The notes below the pieces were generated by a model. It was not told where the DNA came from. It worked only from the letters and a program-made list of their open reading frames with translations, and did not search any database. The position numbers were made by a program, and so were the translations under genes. Of a stretch of DNA of 61,869 nucleotides, positions 54,223 to 61,869 are shown piece after piece. The DNA comes from Desulfotignum sp. Lineage in GTDB: Bacteria; Desulfobacterota; Desulfobacteria; Desulfobacterales; Desulfobacteraceae. Each line of letters starts with the position of its first letter. The stretch's first letter is position 1. The stretch is from the NCBI GenBank assembly GCA_011390335.1, contig JAABSO010000025.1, forward strand, positions 1 to 61,869. The letters run 5' to 3'.

Positions 54223-54888
54223 TCATGATGTCGATCCATTCACCCAGCCCGGGAATATTTCGACCAGTCCTTCGGCCATGAACTGGACGGCGATGGCGAT
54301 CAGCACCATTCCGAATACTCGGGAGGATAGTTTCAACGGCATTTTGCCGGTGATTTTCTGGATGAAGGGTCCGGTGATCATCGTCAGGTAGAGAATCGCC
54401 AGAACCGCCAGCAGGGACAGACTCATAAAAAGACGGGTCTGAAAATCATGGCTCTGGGTGCCGTAGATGATCACGGTGGTGATGGCGCCGGGGCCCGCGA
54501 TGACCGGCACCCCGATCGGAATGAAGATCTGCTGGTAGCGCTGGATCACCCGGGCGTTGAGGGTTTTTGCCACATCGATCCCTTTCTTTTCGAGTTCGAC
54601 AGCCGTTCCCTTCAGCATGCTGAATCCGAACTGGAGCAGAATCAATCCGCCGCCGATTTTGAAGCTGGACAGGTGGAGCTGGAGCAGATTCATAATCTGC
54701 CGGCCGAGCAGCAGAAACAGCAGCAGAATCATCGCGCTCGATACAATTATCAGCCCGGCCAGCCGCCATTGAAACCCGGTCTCTCCCCCTTCGGAGGCCT
54801 CCACCCAGAGGGGGATTTTCTCCACCGGGTTGACGATGGCGATCATGGCCACCACGAAGTTGACGATCAGTTCCCAGTTCGGTTCCAT
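54223..54888 (-). CDS. MarC-family membrane protein
   Basis: 221 aa with six membrane helices. FVVAMIAIVNPVEKIPLW, LHLSSFKIGGGLILLQFGFS and GVPVIAGPGAITTVIIYGTQ are the family landmarks. MarC proteins are of unknown transport role and are not required for multidrug resistance despite the name. A 22-codon leader frame lies upstream, driven by the repeat at 54970. It converges on the M48-like gene with 41 nt between stops. Confidence 0.92.
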   Translation of the reverse strand: MEPNWELIVNFVVAMIAIVNPVEKIPLWVEASEGGETGFQWRLAGLIIVSSAMILLLFLLLGRQIMNLLQLHLSSFKIGGGLILLQFGFSMLKGTAVELEKKGIDVAKTLNARVIQRYQQIFIPIGVPVIAGPGAITTVIIYGTQSHDFQTRLFMSLSLLAVLAILYLTMITGPFIQKITGKMPLKLSSRVFGMVLIAIAVQFMAEGLVEIFPGWVNGSTS

Positions 54889-54900
54889 GTTCGGGATTTG

Positions 54901-54969
54901 CTAAGGCTGCAGCCGGATCTGCGCGGCGATCTTTAGCATGTTTTCGGGCAGAAAGACAACTCCTTCCAT
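54901..54969 (-). CDS. 22-codon leader reading frame before marC
   Basis: ATG 54969, 5 nt after GGAGG, gives MEGVVFLPENMLKIAAQIRL plus QP and ends at TAG 54903-54901, 12 nt before the marC ATG. The marC start has no good ribosome site of its own, so coupled translation is plausible. The ribosome site is part of the promoter-leader repeat. A stable peptide function is not implied. Confidence 0.5.
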   Translation of the reverse strand: MEGVVFLPENMLKIAAQIRLQP

Positions 54970-55080
54970 ACAATCCTCCAAAATCCAAATATTGCCTGTG
55001 ACCTGATGCTGATACTACATGTATACTGTAACAGGTTTAAGCAAGTTAAGGCAAGAAATAAAATCACGTCTTTAAACAGC
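54970..55080 (-). repeat. Promoter-leader repeat, copy B
   Basis: 111 bp related to copy A with scattered changes and a few indels. The ends (ACAATCCTCCAAAATCCAAAT, GTTAAGGCAAGAAA, AAACAGC) are nearly identical. The inner inverted repeat is degenerate (ACCTGATGCTGATAC against GTATACTGTAACAGGT), and TATACA on the minus strand (55025-55020) replaces TATAAT, with TTAACT 18 nt upstream. It precedes marC the way copy A precedes the AI-2E gene. Confidence 0.85.
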
Positions 55081-55290
55081 TTTGGAACAGGTATTGGGAA
55101 ATTTGGGGAAAGGTTTAATTTTGGTTGATTTTGAGGATAGTTCAGCATCACCCCGCTGGTCTGTACAGCAAGGTATTCTGCAGAATAGAAAGCTGCTGCT
55201 GAATATCGGCTGGGTCGAACACCAGTCCGTATAAATTCCCGGCCACCGAATTTCGAAAATACTTGCCATGACGGTTAAATACGGAAGAAA

Positions 55291-55551
55291 ATGACTGAAA
55301 AAGGCTGTGTAAATATGGACACTTGTCCATTTGATCTGGAGACGTACCTGAACCGCATCAATTTCGGTGGTTCGACCGATGTATGCCCGGATACATTGAC
55401 AAGGCTGCATCATGCCCATTTTTACACCTTCCCATTTGAAAATTTTGATGTTCTTTTAGGAAGGGGGATCAGTCTCGACCCGCAGGTAGTTTTCAACAAG
55501 CTGGTTCTAAAAAAAAGAGGCGGCTATTGTTTTGAGCTGAACGGTCAATGA
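55291..55551 (+). pseudogene. Truncated arylamine N-acetyltransferase
   Basis: 86 codons. DLETYLNRINFGGSTDVCPD, then LHHAHFYTFPFENFDVLLGR and KRGGYCFELNGQ match the N-terminus of NAT enzymes, including the catalytic Cys in GGYC. A TGA follows right after, and the His and Asp of the triad are absent, because the following sequence has no NAT similarity. Full enzymes have about 270 aa. This is an inactive remnant. Confidence 0.75.
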
Positions 55552-55687
55552 AGGCTCAGCGGCATTTATGACCATCTGAGGGTCTCGGGCATGCTCCTCT
55601 GGATTATCGTATAGGCAGACCCTTGACTTTTTTCGGTAAAATATGGCATAAGACCAAATTTTACCGGGATCTTATCAAACCAAAATC

Positions 55688-58426
55688 ATGACGTATACTC
55701 CCAAAACAGCGACCCTGTTCACCCCTGGCCAGAGATGGGTTTCTGAAACCGAGCCGGAACTGGGCATGGGCATCCTTACGGGGCTGGACACCCGGTCCCT
55801 GACCGTCTTATTCCCGGCCGGGGACTGCACCCGAAGGTACAGCCGGTCCGGGCCCCCCATCCGGCGGATCCGGTTCAAACCCGGGGACCTGATCCAGAGT
55901 CTTTCCGGTCAGGAACTGAAGGTGGAGACCATAAGCGAAATCCAGGGGCTTTTCACCTATATCCAGGGGGATGAACAGATCTGCGAAACCGATCTGTCCC
56001 CCCGCATCGACCTGGACCTGCCCTTTGACCGGCTCATGTCCGGCCTGGGGTCAGGCCCGGGCCTCTTTGACCTGAGGCTTCGGGTCCGGAAGGCCCAGGC
56101 CGGCTATCAGGCTTCGGATGCCCGGGGATTTCTCGGCGGACAGGTGGATCTGATCCCCCATCAGTTCTACATCGCGGGCCAGGTCTGCGGCCGGTATTTT
56201 CCCCGGGTCCTGCTGTCCGATGAAACCGGCCTGGGCAAAACCATTGAGGCCGGCCTGGTCATCCACCGCCTCCTGGCGACCGGCCGGATCCGCAGGGTCC
56301 TGGTCATTGTGCCCCGGTCCCTGGTCCACCAGTGGTTTATCGAACTGTTCAGGAAGTTCAGCCTGGGATTCTGCCTTTTTGACGAAGGCTACTGCCGTGA
56401 AGCCCGGCTCAGCGATCCGGACATGAATCCTTTTTCCCAGGAGCAGTGCGGCATTATTGCCCAGGACACTGTCCTGTCCCGGCCTGACATCCCTGAAATG
56501 CTTCTTGAAGCCGGCTGGGATATGGTGGTCATGGACGAGGCCCACCACATGACCGATGATCCCGTATTTTTCCGGTTTATGGCCGGTTTGGGCCGCCAGA
56601 CCCCGGGGCTGATGCTGCTCACGGCCACCCCGGAACAGATGGGCCTTGAAACCCATTTCGCCCAGCTGCACCTTCTGGACCCGGACCGTTACCCAGACCT
56701 GGACAGCTTTGTCCGGGAGGCCGAAGGGTATGAGGCGACCGCCCAAAAGGCCCGGGAGCTGATGGCTGAAAAAAAGTCCGTGGACCATCTGCTGGATGCC
56801 TTTGGCCCGGGCCGGGTGGTATTCCGGAACCGGCGGCGGGCCATCCAGGGATTTCCCCCCCGTCAGGTGGTGCTTTGTCCCCTTTGCGGCACCCCGGAAC
56901 AGATCCGGGCCTTGAACCGGGAACTCGGCCAGGGCCTGTCCGAAATCCCGGACCTGACCCAGGACCCCAGGGTCCTGTGTCTGGCAGGGTTGTGCCGGTC
57001 CGTGAAGCCGGAAAAGATCCTGGTGATCTGCCGGTCCAGGGAACTGGTGGCGGCCGTGGTCCAGGGCCTGGCCGCCCATATCGCCGTGGATGCGGCCCGG
57101 TTTGACGAGACCATGGACCTGCTTCAGCGGGACCGCCAGGCTGCGTGGTTTTCCGACCCTGAAGGGGCCAGGATTCTGGTCTGCTCCGAGATCGGCTCCG
57201 AGGGCCGGAACTTCCAGTTTGTCCGCCGCCTGTTTCTCTTTGACCTGCCGGCAAACCCTGAACTTCTGGAGCAGCGCATCGGCCGGGTGGACCGTATCGG
57301 ACAGAGGCAGGAGATCATCATCCATGTCCCCTATGTCCGGGGCAGCACCCTTGAGATCCTGGCCCTCTGGTACCACCGGGGTCTGGGGTTGTTCAGGGAA
57401 AATGTCAACGGCTTACACGCCATCTTCACCCGGTTCCGGACCGGTCTGTCCGCCCTCATGGCCCGGGCAGCCCGGGATCTTGAGGTAAACCAGGAGGATT
57501 TGGACGGCCTGATCACAGAGACCAGCGCCCACACCCATGAGGTCCGGCAGTCCCTGGACCAGGGCCGCCACATCCTGCTGGAGCTGAACTCCTTCAGGCC
57601 CGGCCCGGCCCGGGACCTGATCCGGACCATCCGGACCATGGAACAGGCCGGGGATCTTTTCAACCTCATGGAAACCCTGCTGGACATTTACGGGGTTGAC
57701 CTGGAGCAGATCCGGGAATCCAGCGGCAACGCCGTGGTCCAACTGATGGCGGACCGGATCGTGGACGAGGGATTCCCGGCCCTGCCAGGACGGAACGGGT
57801 ATGCCACCTTTGACCGGGCCACGGCCATTGCCCGGGAAGATCTGGCCTTTTTGACCTGGGATCACCCCTTTGTCCACCAGGCCATGGATTTTTTTCTTTC
57901 CAGGGGAGAAGGCACGGCAGCCGTGGCAAACCTTGGGGGGGCGGACGGTCCGGGCCTGGTCCTGGAAACCGTGTTTCTCCTGGAACTGCCCGATGCCGAA
58001 AGCTGTCCCAATGCCCATCGCTTTTTTTATCCGGATCCTATTCACCTGTTCCTGGATCATGAAGGAAAGGCCGTGGATATGTCGGACCTGTCACCGGACT
58101 TTCCCCAGTGCCTGACCCCGGACCGGCCGGGCTGGTTCATGGACCTGGACGAGCTGACCCTGGAGCTGCTGCCGGCCCTGCTGGACAAAAGCCAGATCCT
58201 GGCCGGGAAGAGGGCGCAGCGCATGCGGCAGGAAAGCCTGGACCGCATGAAACAGATTCTGGGAAAAGAACAAACCAGGCTCACGGAACTGGCCAGAACC
58301 AACCCCGGTATCACGGACCGGGAAATGGCGGCAGCCAAACAAGAGGAGGAGCGCCTGGGTCAGATCATGGCCAGAGCCGGTCTCCGTCTGGACGCCGTAA
58401 GGCTGATCCGGCTTAATTCCGCGTGA
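55688..58426 (+). CDS. rapA: RNA polymerase-associated SNF2-type ATPase (RapA/HepA)
   Basis: 912 aa, Swi2/Snf2 family. RapA recycles stalled RNA polymerase. N-terminal Tudor-like SH3 folds (about 10-120) precede the helicase core: LLSDETGLGKTIEAGLVIHR (Walker A), VVMDEAHHM (DEAH box), LLLTATPEQ, SEIGSEGRNFQF and QRIGRVDRIGQRQ (motif VI). The C-terminal region (about 600-912) is typical of RapA and ends in a charged helix. The gene uses GC-rich codons much more than its neighbours, which may indicate transfer. Its last 14 nt overlap the convergent methyltransferase gene. Confidence 0.92.
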   Translation: MTYTPKTATLFTPGQRWVSETEPELGMGILTGLDTRSLTVLFPAGDCTRRYSRSGPPIRRIRFKPGDLIQSLSGQELKVETISEIQGLFTYIQGDEQICETDLSPRIDLDLPFDRLMSGLGSGPGLFDLRLRVRKAQAGYQASDARGFLGGQVDLIPHQFYIAGQVCGRYFPRVLLSDETGLGKTIEAGLVIHRLLATGRIRRVLVIVPRSLVHQWFIELFRKFSLGFCLFDEGYCREARLSDPDMNPFSQEQCGIIAQDTVLSRPDIPEMLLEAGWDMVVMDEAHHMTDDPVFFRFMAGLGRQTPGLMLLTATPEQMGLETHFAQLHLLDPDRYPDLDSFVREAEGYEATAQKARELMAEKKSVDHLLDAFGPGRVVFRNRRRAIQGFPPRQVVLCPLCGTPEQIRALNRELGQGLSEIPDLTQDPRVLCLAGLCRSVKPEKILVICRSRELVAAVVQGLAAHIAVDAARFDETMDLLQRDRQAAWFSDPEGARILVCSEIGSEGRNFQFVRRLFLFDLPANPELLEQRIGRVDRIGQRQEIIIHVPYVRGSTLEILALWYHRGLGLFRENVNGLHAIFTRFRTGLSALMARAARDLEVNQEDLDGLITETSAHTHEVRQSLDQGRHILLELNSFRPGPARDLIRTIRTMEQAGDLFNLMETLLDIYGVDLEQIRESSGNAVVQLMADRIVDEGFPALPGRNGYATFDRATAIAREDLAFLTWDHPFVHQAMDFFLSRGEGTAAVANLGGADGPGLVLETVFLLELPDAESCPNAHRFFYPDPIHLFLDHEGKAVDMSDLSPDFPQCLTPDRPGWFMDLDELTLELLPALLDKSQILAGKRAQRMRQESLDRMKQILGKEQTRLTELARTNPGITDREMAAAKQEEERLGQIMARAGLRLDAVRLIRLNSA

Positions 58427-58985
58427 GCAGCAGGGTGCGGCCGCCTTTGCCCTTTGGGGTGTCCAGCTGGTTGAATCCGGCTTCCAGCGCGGCTGTGCAG
58501 ATGGTTTTGAACTGTGATTTGTTGACGTGGAACGGGGGTTCCACCACTAAAAACCGTCCCCCGGACTTGAGCAGCGGATAGGCCTGTTTGAAAAAGACAC
58601 GATTGTCCGGGATTTCGTGGACCATGTAATAGGCCAGCATAAAATCCGCCTGAACCGCAGAGTCCAGATCAATGGCTTTTTGAGAGCACCGGTGGCAGTT
58701 GACAATGGCTGACAGGCCCAGGTCACGGCACTTTTTTTTTACTTTTTCAAGCATTTCCGGCTGCAGGTCGACGGCCCATACTTTGCCGCCCGGCCCGGTC
58801 AGTTTTGCCATGGCCGCGGTAAAATAGCCGGGGCCGCATCCGAAATCAATGACGGTATCTCCGGGTCGGATATAGGGACCGGCAATTTTGACAGGGTCCT
58901 GGAAGATCCGGCGGATGAAATTGTCAAGTACAAATGAATGGGTGTGGCTGCAGACATCTCCCTGATAGGTTGAATTGAAAAACAT
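58413..58985 (-). CDS. Class I SAM-dependent methyltransferase
   Basis: 190 aa. The SAM loop is VIDFGCGPGYFTAAMAKL, followed by VWAVDLQPEML. The Cys-rich N-terminal Phe-Asn-Ser start (MFFNSTYQGDVCSHTH) is not catalytic in an obvious way. DFMLAYYMVHEI contains the motif-4-like position. It lacks substrate-specific features. A copy of an operator-like motif shared with the marR promoter lies just upstream (59002-59018), so it is probably under MarR control. Confidence 0.88.
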   Translation of the reverse strand: MFFNSTYQGDVCSHTHSFVLDNFIRRIFQDPVKIAGPYIRPGDTVIDFGCGPGYFTAAMAKLTGPGGKVWAVDLQPEMLEKVKKKCRDLGLSAIVNCHRCSQKAIDLDSAVQADFMLAYYMVHEIPDNRVFFKQAYPLLKSGGRFLVVEPPFHVNKSQFKTICTAALEAGFNQLDTPKGKGGRTLLLTRN

Positions 58986-59001
58986 GATACCTCCGTGTGT
59001 T

Positions 59002-59018
59002 GTGTTTAGTGTGTATAC
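59002..59018. promoter_or_regulatory. MarR-type operator candidate, copy 1
   Basis: GTGTTTAGTGTGTATAC, 17 nt upstream of the methyltransferase ATG. It differs at two positions from the reverse complement of 59508-59524, which lies just upstream of the marR start. Confidence 0.55.
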
Positions 59019-59035
59019 GCTTTAGGTAAAAAAAA

Positions 59036-59503
59036 CTATTCCGGGGACGCGATCCGGCGTTGTAAAAAATCCTCCACCCGGGTCAGAAAATCCAGAAGAA
59101 ATCCGGTTTGATCCCTATTCAGGTTTTCCAGGTATGTGATAAATCCGCCGTCCATGGTCTCATGCCAGTGCTTGTGGGCCCAGTAAGCCATATTCCCCAG
59201 TGCAGTCAGAGAGACCAGCAGTTTTGATCGGTTATCCGGATCTTTTTGCTTTTGGGCAATCCCTTTTTTTTCAAGGCGCTTGAGCGTCTGGGAAACTGCG
59301 CCTTTGGTCACGCCGATCAGCCGGGCAATGTCGGTGACGCCAAGATCACTGTTGTCTCCGATAATTTCAATGAGATGGATTTCGGTATGGGACAAATCCC
59401 GGCCTGTACCGAATTGCTTGGGCATCTGATCCAGTTTCAGGGCCAGGGCCATCAAAGACTGAAATTTTCCGTGTATTTTCTGGTATTCGCTGCTCATAGC
59501 CAT
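59036..59503 (-). CDS. MarR-family transcriptional regulator
   Basis: 155 aa from ATG 59503, the second of several candidate starts and the one that leaves a normal MarR length; longer frames would cover the operator-like site. The winged helix reads LGVTDIARLIGVTKGAVSQT, then LEKKGIAQKQKDPDNRSKLL with the conserved wing Asp and Arg. It is probably a dimeric repressor with an unknown ligand. It is followed after 50 nt by the methyltransferase gene on the same strand. Confidence 0.88.
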   Translation of the reverse strand: MAMSSEYQKIHGKFQSLMALALKLDQMPKQFGTGRDLSHTEIHLIEIIGDNSDLGVTDIARLIGVTKGAVSQTLKRLEKKGIAQKQKDPDNRSKLLVSLTALGNMAYWAHKHWHETMDGGFITYLENLNRDQTGFLLDFLTRVEDFLQRRIASPE

Positions 59504-59507
59504 AATT

Positions 59508-59524
59508 GTATATATACTAAACAC
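59508..59524. promoter_or_regulatory. MarR-type operator candidate, copy 2
   Basis: GTATATATACTAAACAC directly upstream of the marR start. Its reverse complement matches the site at 59002-59018 with two differences, and its core GTATATATAC is palindromic. Position suggests autorepression. Confidence 0.55.
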
Positions 59525-59641
59525 TGTTGTCAATCTTTTTGTAAATCCGGGGTGACTGGGGATCTTGGATTTTATCAACCGGAAGATGGAGACCCACCCG
59601 GTCACCTGCCCGGCCATCGGCATGGGCAAAGACCGTTGATG

Positions 59642-60895
59642 TTATGGTGCATTTCCCCACAAACTTGACAGTGGTGCGGCCCAGATGTTTTTACCAAGAG
59701 GCAGTGTGATGTCGCCATCGTAAAGAATAATGCCGCAAAGCCACTTTCTGCCGGCGGCTTTTGCCAGACGTCGGATGCCTTTTAAGTCGTTTTCCTTTAC
59801 TGTAGCGGCTGCTTTAACCTCTACACCTGCCAGAAACCCGGCGGTATTTTCCACCACATAGTCCACCTCGACCTTATCGTGGTCCCGGTAGTAAAATATG
59901 TGATAATCACTGTCAGCTGTTGTGGCATGCTTTAGCAGCTCTCCGAAAACAAAACTTTCCAGAAAATGCCCGAAACGGGTCCGGTCACCGGGGCTGGATA
60001 TGGCGGAGAAACCCGCCAGAGTTGTCAGCAGTCCTGAATCAATAAACTGCAATTTGGGGGTTTTTACAACCCGGCTGAGACGGTTATCTGTCCAGGGTTC
60101 GATCCGCTTTGTCAGAAACATATGCTCCAGCACGCCCATGTATTTTGCAGCGGTTTTGCTGTCCAGTCCCACCTGTCCGCCCAGTTTTGTGTAGTTGCAC
60201 AGCTGTCCCGCCATCTGTGACAGAGCGCGCAGGAACCGGGGCAATTGATCTTGTTTTTCGATATCGGCAATATCTCTGACATCCCGCTGGATAAGGGCAT
60301 CAACATACTGGCGGCACCATGCGGTTCGCCGCCTGGGTGTCTGACGTGCCAGGGCTTCCGGATATCCGCCTTTCACAACAATCTCAACCATGTCATCCCC
60401 GACGACCGGGACGGCTGCTTCGGGAATCCGGCCGGCGAACACATTGTCAAGCCAATTTGTGGTTTCCCGGTGTATTTCGCTTTGTGACAACGGCAGCAGG
60501 ATCACCGTTTCCATACGTCCGGCCAGCGACTCGGTTACCTTTGGAAGCACCATAAGATTGGCAGAACCGGTAAGCAGAAAACGGCCGAAACGGCGATCTT
60601 CATCCACGGATTTTTTTATGGCCGGCAAAAGTTCCGGTGCCCGCTGGATTTCATCGATCACGGCACGATCAAGGCTGCGGATCAATCCAGCCGGATCTTC
60701 CCGGGCGGCAAGCAGGGTGACGTCATCATCAAGGGTCAGGTAGCGCATTCCCTGTCCGGCAATATGTGAAACCAGGGTGGTCTTGCCTGCCTGGCGCGGA
60801 CCGGCAACCAGCACCACCGGGGTATCTGACATTCCCTCGACGACACGGGCTTCAGCCTGTCTGGGATATCGGTAATTGGTATTATTCATGATCAC
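59642..60895 (-). CDS. AAA ATPase with DUF4143 domain
   Basis: 417 aa. The N-terminal P-loop is VLVAGPRQAGKTTLVSHIAG and Walker B is RAVIDEIQRAPELL. GRFLLTGSANLMVL follows, as is usual. The C-terminal half is the DUF4143 domain, with the KVEVDYVVEN motif and a Lys in AGVEVKAAAT, which resembles a PD-(D/E)xK nuclease core. Such proteins are widespread, mobile and of unclear role. The gene lies next to a stretch of gene debris. Confidence 0.9.
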   Translation of the reverse strand: MIMNNTNYRYPRQAEARVVEGMSDTPVVLVAGPRQAGKTTLVSHIAGQGMRYLTLDDDVTLLAAREDPAGLIRSLDRAVIDEIQRAPELLPAIKKSVDEDRRFGRFLLTGSANLMVLPKVTESLAGRMETVILLPLSQSEIHRETTNWLDNVFAGRIPEAAVPVVGDDMVEIVVKGGYPEALARQTPRRRTAWCRQYVDALIQRDVRDIADIEKQDQLPRFLRALSQMAGQLCNYTKLGGQVGLDSKTAAKYMGVLEHMFLTKRIEPWTDNRLSRVVKTPKLQFIDSGLLTTLAGFSAISSPGDRTRFGHFLESFVFGELLKHATTADSDYHIFYYRDHDKVEVDYVVENTAGFLAGVEVKAAATVKENDLKGIRRLAKAAGRKWLCGIILYDGDITLPLGKNIWAAPLSSLWGNAP

Positions 60896-60978
60896 ATACC
60901 CTATCTGATAATCCGGAAAGTGTCAACGGGTAATCTGTATTATATAAGCGGGTAATATGGAATATAACCTCTTAAAAT

Positions 60979-61150
60979 TTGGATTATATCCATCATGATC
61001 CTGCTGGCCTGACCGCCACCCCGGAACGGATGGACGGCGGCAATGTGGCAGTGGATTATCTCATCAGCCGGGCCCTGCTGCACTGGAAATCCCAGTCCAA
61101 CACGGCCCTGGACTCGCCCACAGGCCAGAACCTGGTACATCAAACCGCCC
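60979..61150 (+). pseudogene. Possible helicase fragment
   Basis: The plus-strand frame reads HHDPAGLTATPERMDGG followed by VDYLISRALLHWKSQSNT. The LTATPERMDG stretch resembles motif III of superfamily 2 helicases, but nothing else of such an enzyme is present. The match is short, so the identification is tentative. It abuts the 3' end of the MATE fragment on the opposite strand. Confidence 0.3.
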
Positions 61151-61869
61151 GGGGATACGCTATTGTTTTCAGGAAAATATGCAGCCCGGGATCGGTGTTC
61201 AACAGATGTATGAGGGGATCGAAAAAGATAAAACAGGCTGCGGTGAGCATCCCTACAATTCCGGCGGCCAGGGCTGTTGTCAAAGAAAACCATTGGCCTG
61301 CCAGGTCCTGCAAACCTGCCCCCAGCGCATGGCCGGCTTTTACGCTGCCCCCCACGCCGATCATGATGGTGACCCCCATGAAAAGATAGATCACCGGCAG
61401 GGTAAGGTTCACGCTTGCCAGCCCGGCCCCGGGATATAAAGCCGCCATCCGGTCGCAGAATCCGGACCATACCAGGGGGAGTTTCCCATAATCCCCTATG
61501 AACCGCTGGTAGATCACGCTGATGCCGGGCAGTTCTTTGAACCGGATCTGCCGGTCCATCCGGCGCAGCAGTTTTTCAGGCCTGTTTTCCTGCAGTGCCT
61601 TTATGCGGTCCAGCACTTTTTGGGTACCAGGATTCAGGGGCAATACCGGATTGCTCCTGAACCTGGAAGGAGAAATCTTGAAATGGTTTTTAAACAGTAC
61701 GGAAAAATTTGAGGAACTGTACCCGAGTTCCGCTGCAATCACGGTAATGGTCAGGTGGGGAAATTTTATCAGTTTGAACGCGCCGGTTTCAAGGCGCAGC
61801 CGCCTGATAAATCCGTAAATGCTTTCACCGGAGACGGATTTGAAAACCCGGTTGAAATAGTGCCTGGAA
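61140..61869 (-). pseudogene. AraC/GyrI - MATE chimeric fragment, cut by window end
   Basis: One minus-strand frame runs in from the window edge. It begins with AraC-type HTH sequence (SRHYFNRVFKSVSGESIYGF, then GYSSSNFSVLFKNHFKISPS), followed by the start of a GyrI-like ligand domain (KELPGISVIYQRFIGDYGKL). After about MAALYPGAG it changes to a membrane sequence (VNLTLPVIYLFMGVTIMIGV, GGSVKAGHALGAG) typical of MATE drug transporters, and then stops after YPRAV. The join lacks the rest of both genes. A deletion that fused neighbouring regulator and transporter genes would explain it. Confidence 0.6.

Noticed and set aside
56051..57376. 441-codon frame antisense to rapA
   Set aside because: Shadow of a GC-rich gene; composition rich in Gly, Pro and Gln with no family motif.
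60940..61470. 176-codon minus-strand frame near the window end
   Set aside because: Overlaps the MATE-like fragment in another frame; no similarity visible.

Overview
The window looks like a chromosome segment of an anaerobic Desulfobacterota bacterium, most likely a Desulfobacteraceae sulfate reducer of the Desulfobacter/Desulfotignum type. This is inferred from a Ni-type carbon monoxide dehydrogenase (cooS), Na+-NQR, class 1B dihydroorotate dehydrogenase, an MttB-family methyltransferase, PerR plus catalase-peroxidase, many sensory proteins and moderate base composition. No 16S gene is present, so the placement is tentative. There is no phage, CRISPR array or complete insertion sequence; several gene fragments show past rearrangement.

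Layout. 0.4-9.3 kb (minus): one long gene train, nqrABCDEF followed almost without a gap by pyrD-pyrK-pyrE and a YkgJ-type cysteine-cluster protein. 9.5-14 kb: a small conserved protein, a cyclophilin, a receiver-domain fragment, an M24 peptidase, an AEC transporter and a TetR regulator. 14.1-17.9 kb (minus): cooS, an MBL-fold lactonase-like protein, a small winged-helix-like protein and a NifX-like protein. 18.0-22.1 kb (minus): a tight four-gene operon encoding an S-adenosylmethionine-decarboxylase-like protein with a remodelled active site, a FemAB/GNAT-like transferase, an ATP-grasp ligase and a fold-III PLP decarboxylase, with a small basic protein just upstream. 22.3-30.7 kb: a signalling block with a sigma-54 activator behind an array of CGGTATA motifs, a large MscS channel, a periplasmic binding protein, a hybrid histidine kinase and a diguanylate cyclase. 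30.8-35.1 kb: PsiE-like, EF-hand, MgtC/DUF4010, Mut7-C, cupin and nitrilase genes. 35.2-38.3 kb: tRNA-Val(CAC), perR and katG with an operator and a clear terminator.

38.4-49.8 kb is an unusual amide and methyl chemistry region. A plus-strand operon encodes an asparagine-synthetase homologue without an N-terminal cysteine, a PhnP-like MBL protein with an altered metal motif, and a short stand-alone MttB homologue. These are followed by a small membrane protein and, on the minus strand, an AEC transporter, a radical SAM protein, a penicillin-acylase-family Ntn hydrolase and a normal AsnB. A Nudix remnant lies between the last two. 50.0-55.6 kb is a membrane and stress block (BON-MscS, AI-2E family, M48-like protein lacking a zinc histidine, MarC) in which two copies of a ~110-bp promoter/leader repeat precede the AI-2E and marC genes; an arylamine N-acetyltransferase fragment follows. 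55.7-61.9 kb holds rapA, a methyltransferase and MarR regulator sharing an operator-like motif, a DUF4143 ATPase, and a chimera of AraC/GyrI and MATE sequence that runs off the end.

The strongest candidates for undescribed systems are the decarboxylase/ATP-grasp/transferase operon (18.0-21.9 kb) and the atypical AsnB/MBL/MttB operon (38.7-42.3 kb). The NqrA with two complete 4Fe-4S motifs and the duplicated promoter-leader element are the next most interesting. All functional statements come from motif reading, not from searches.
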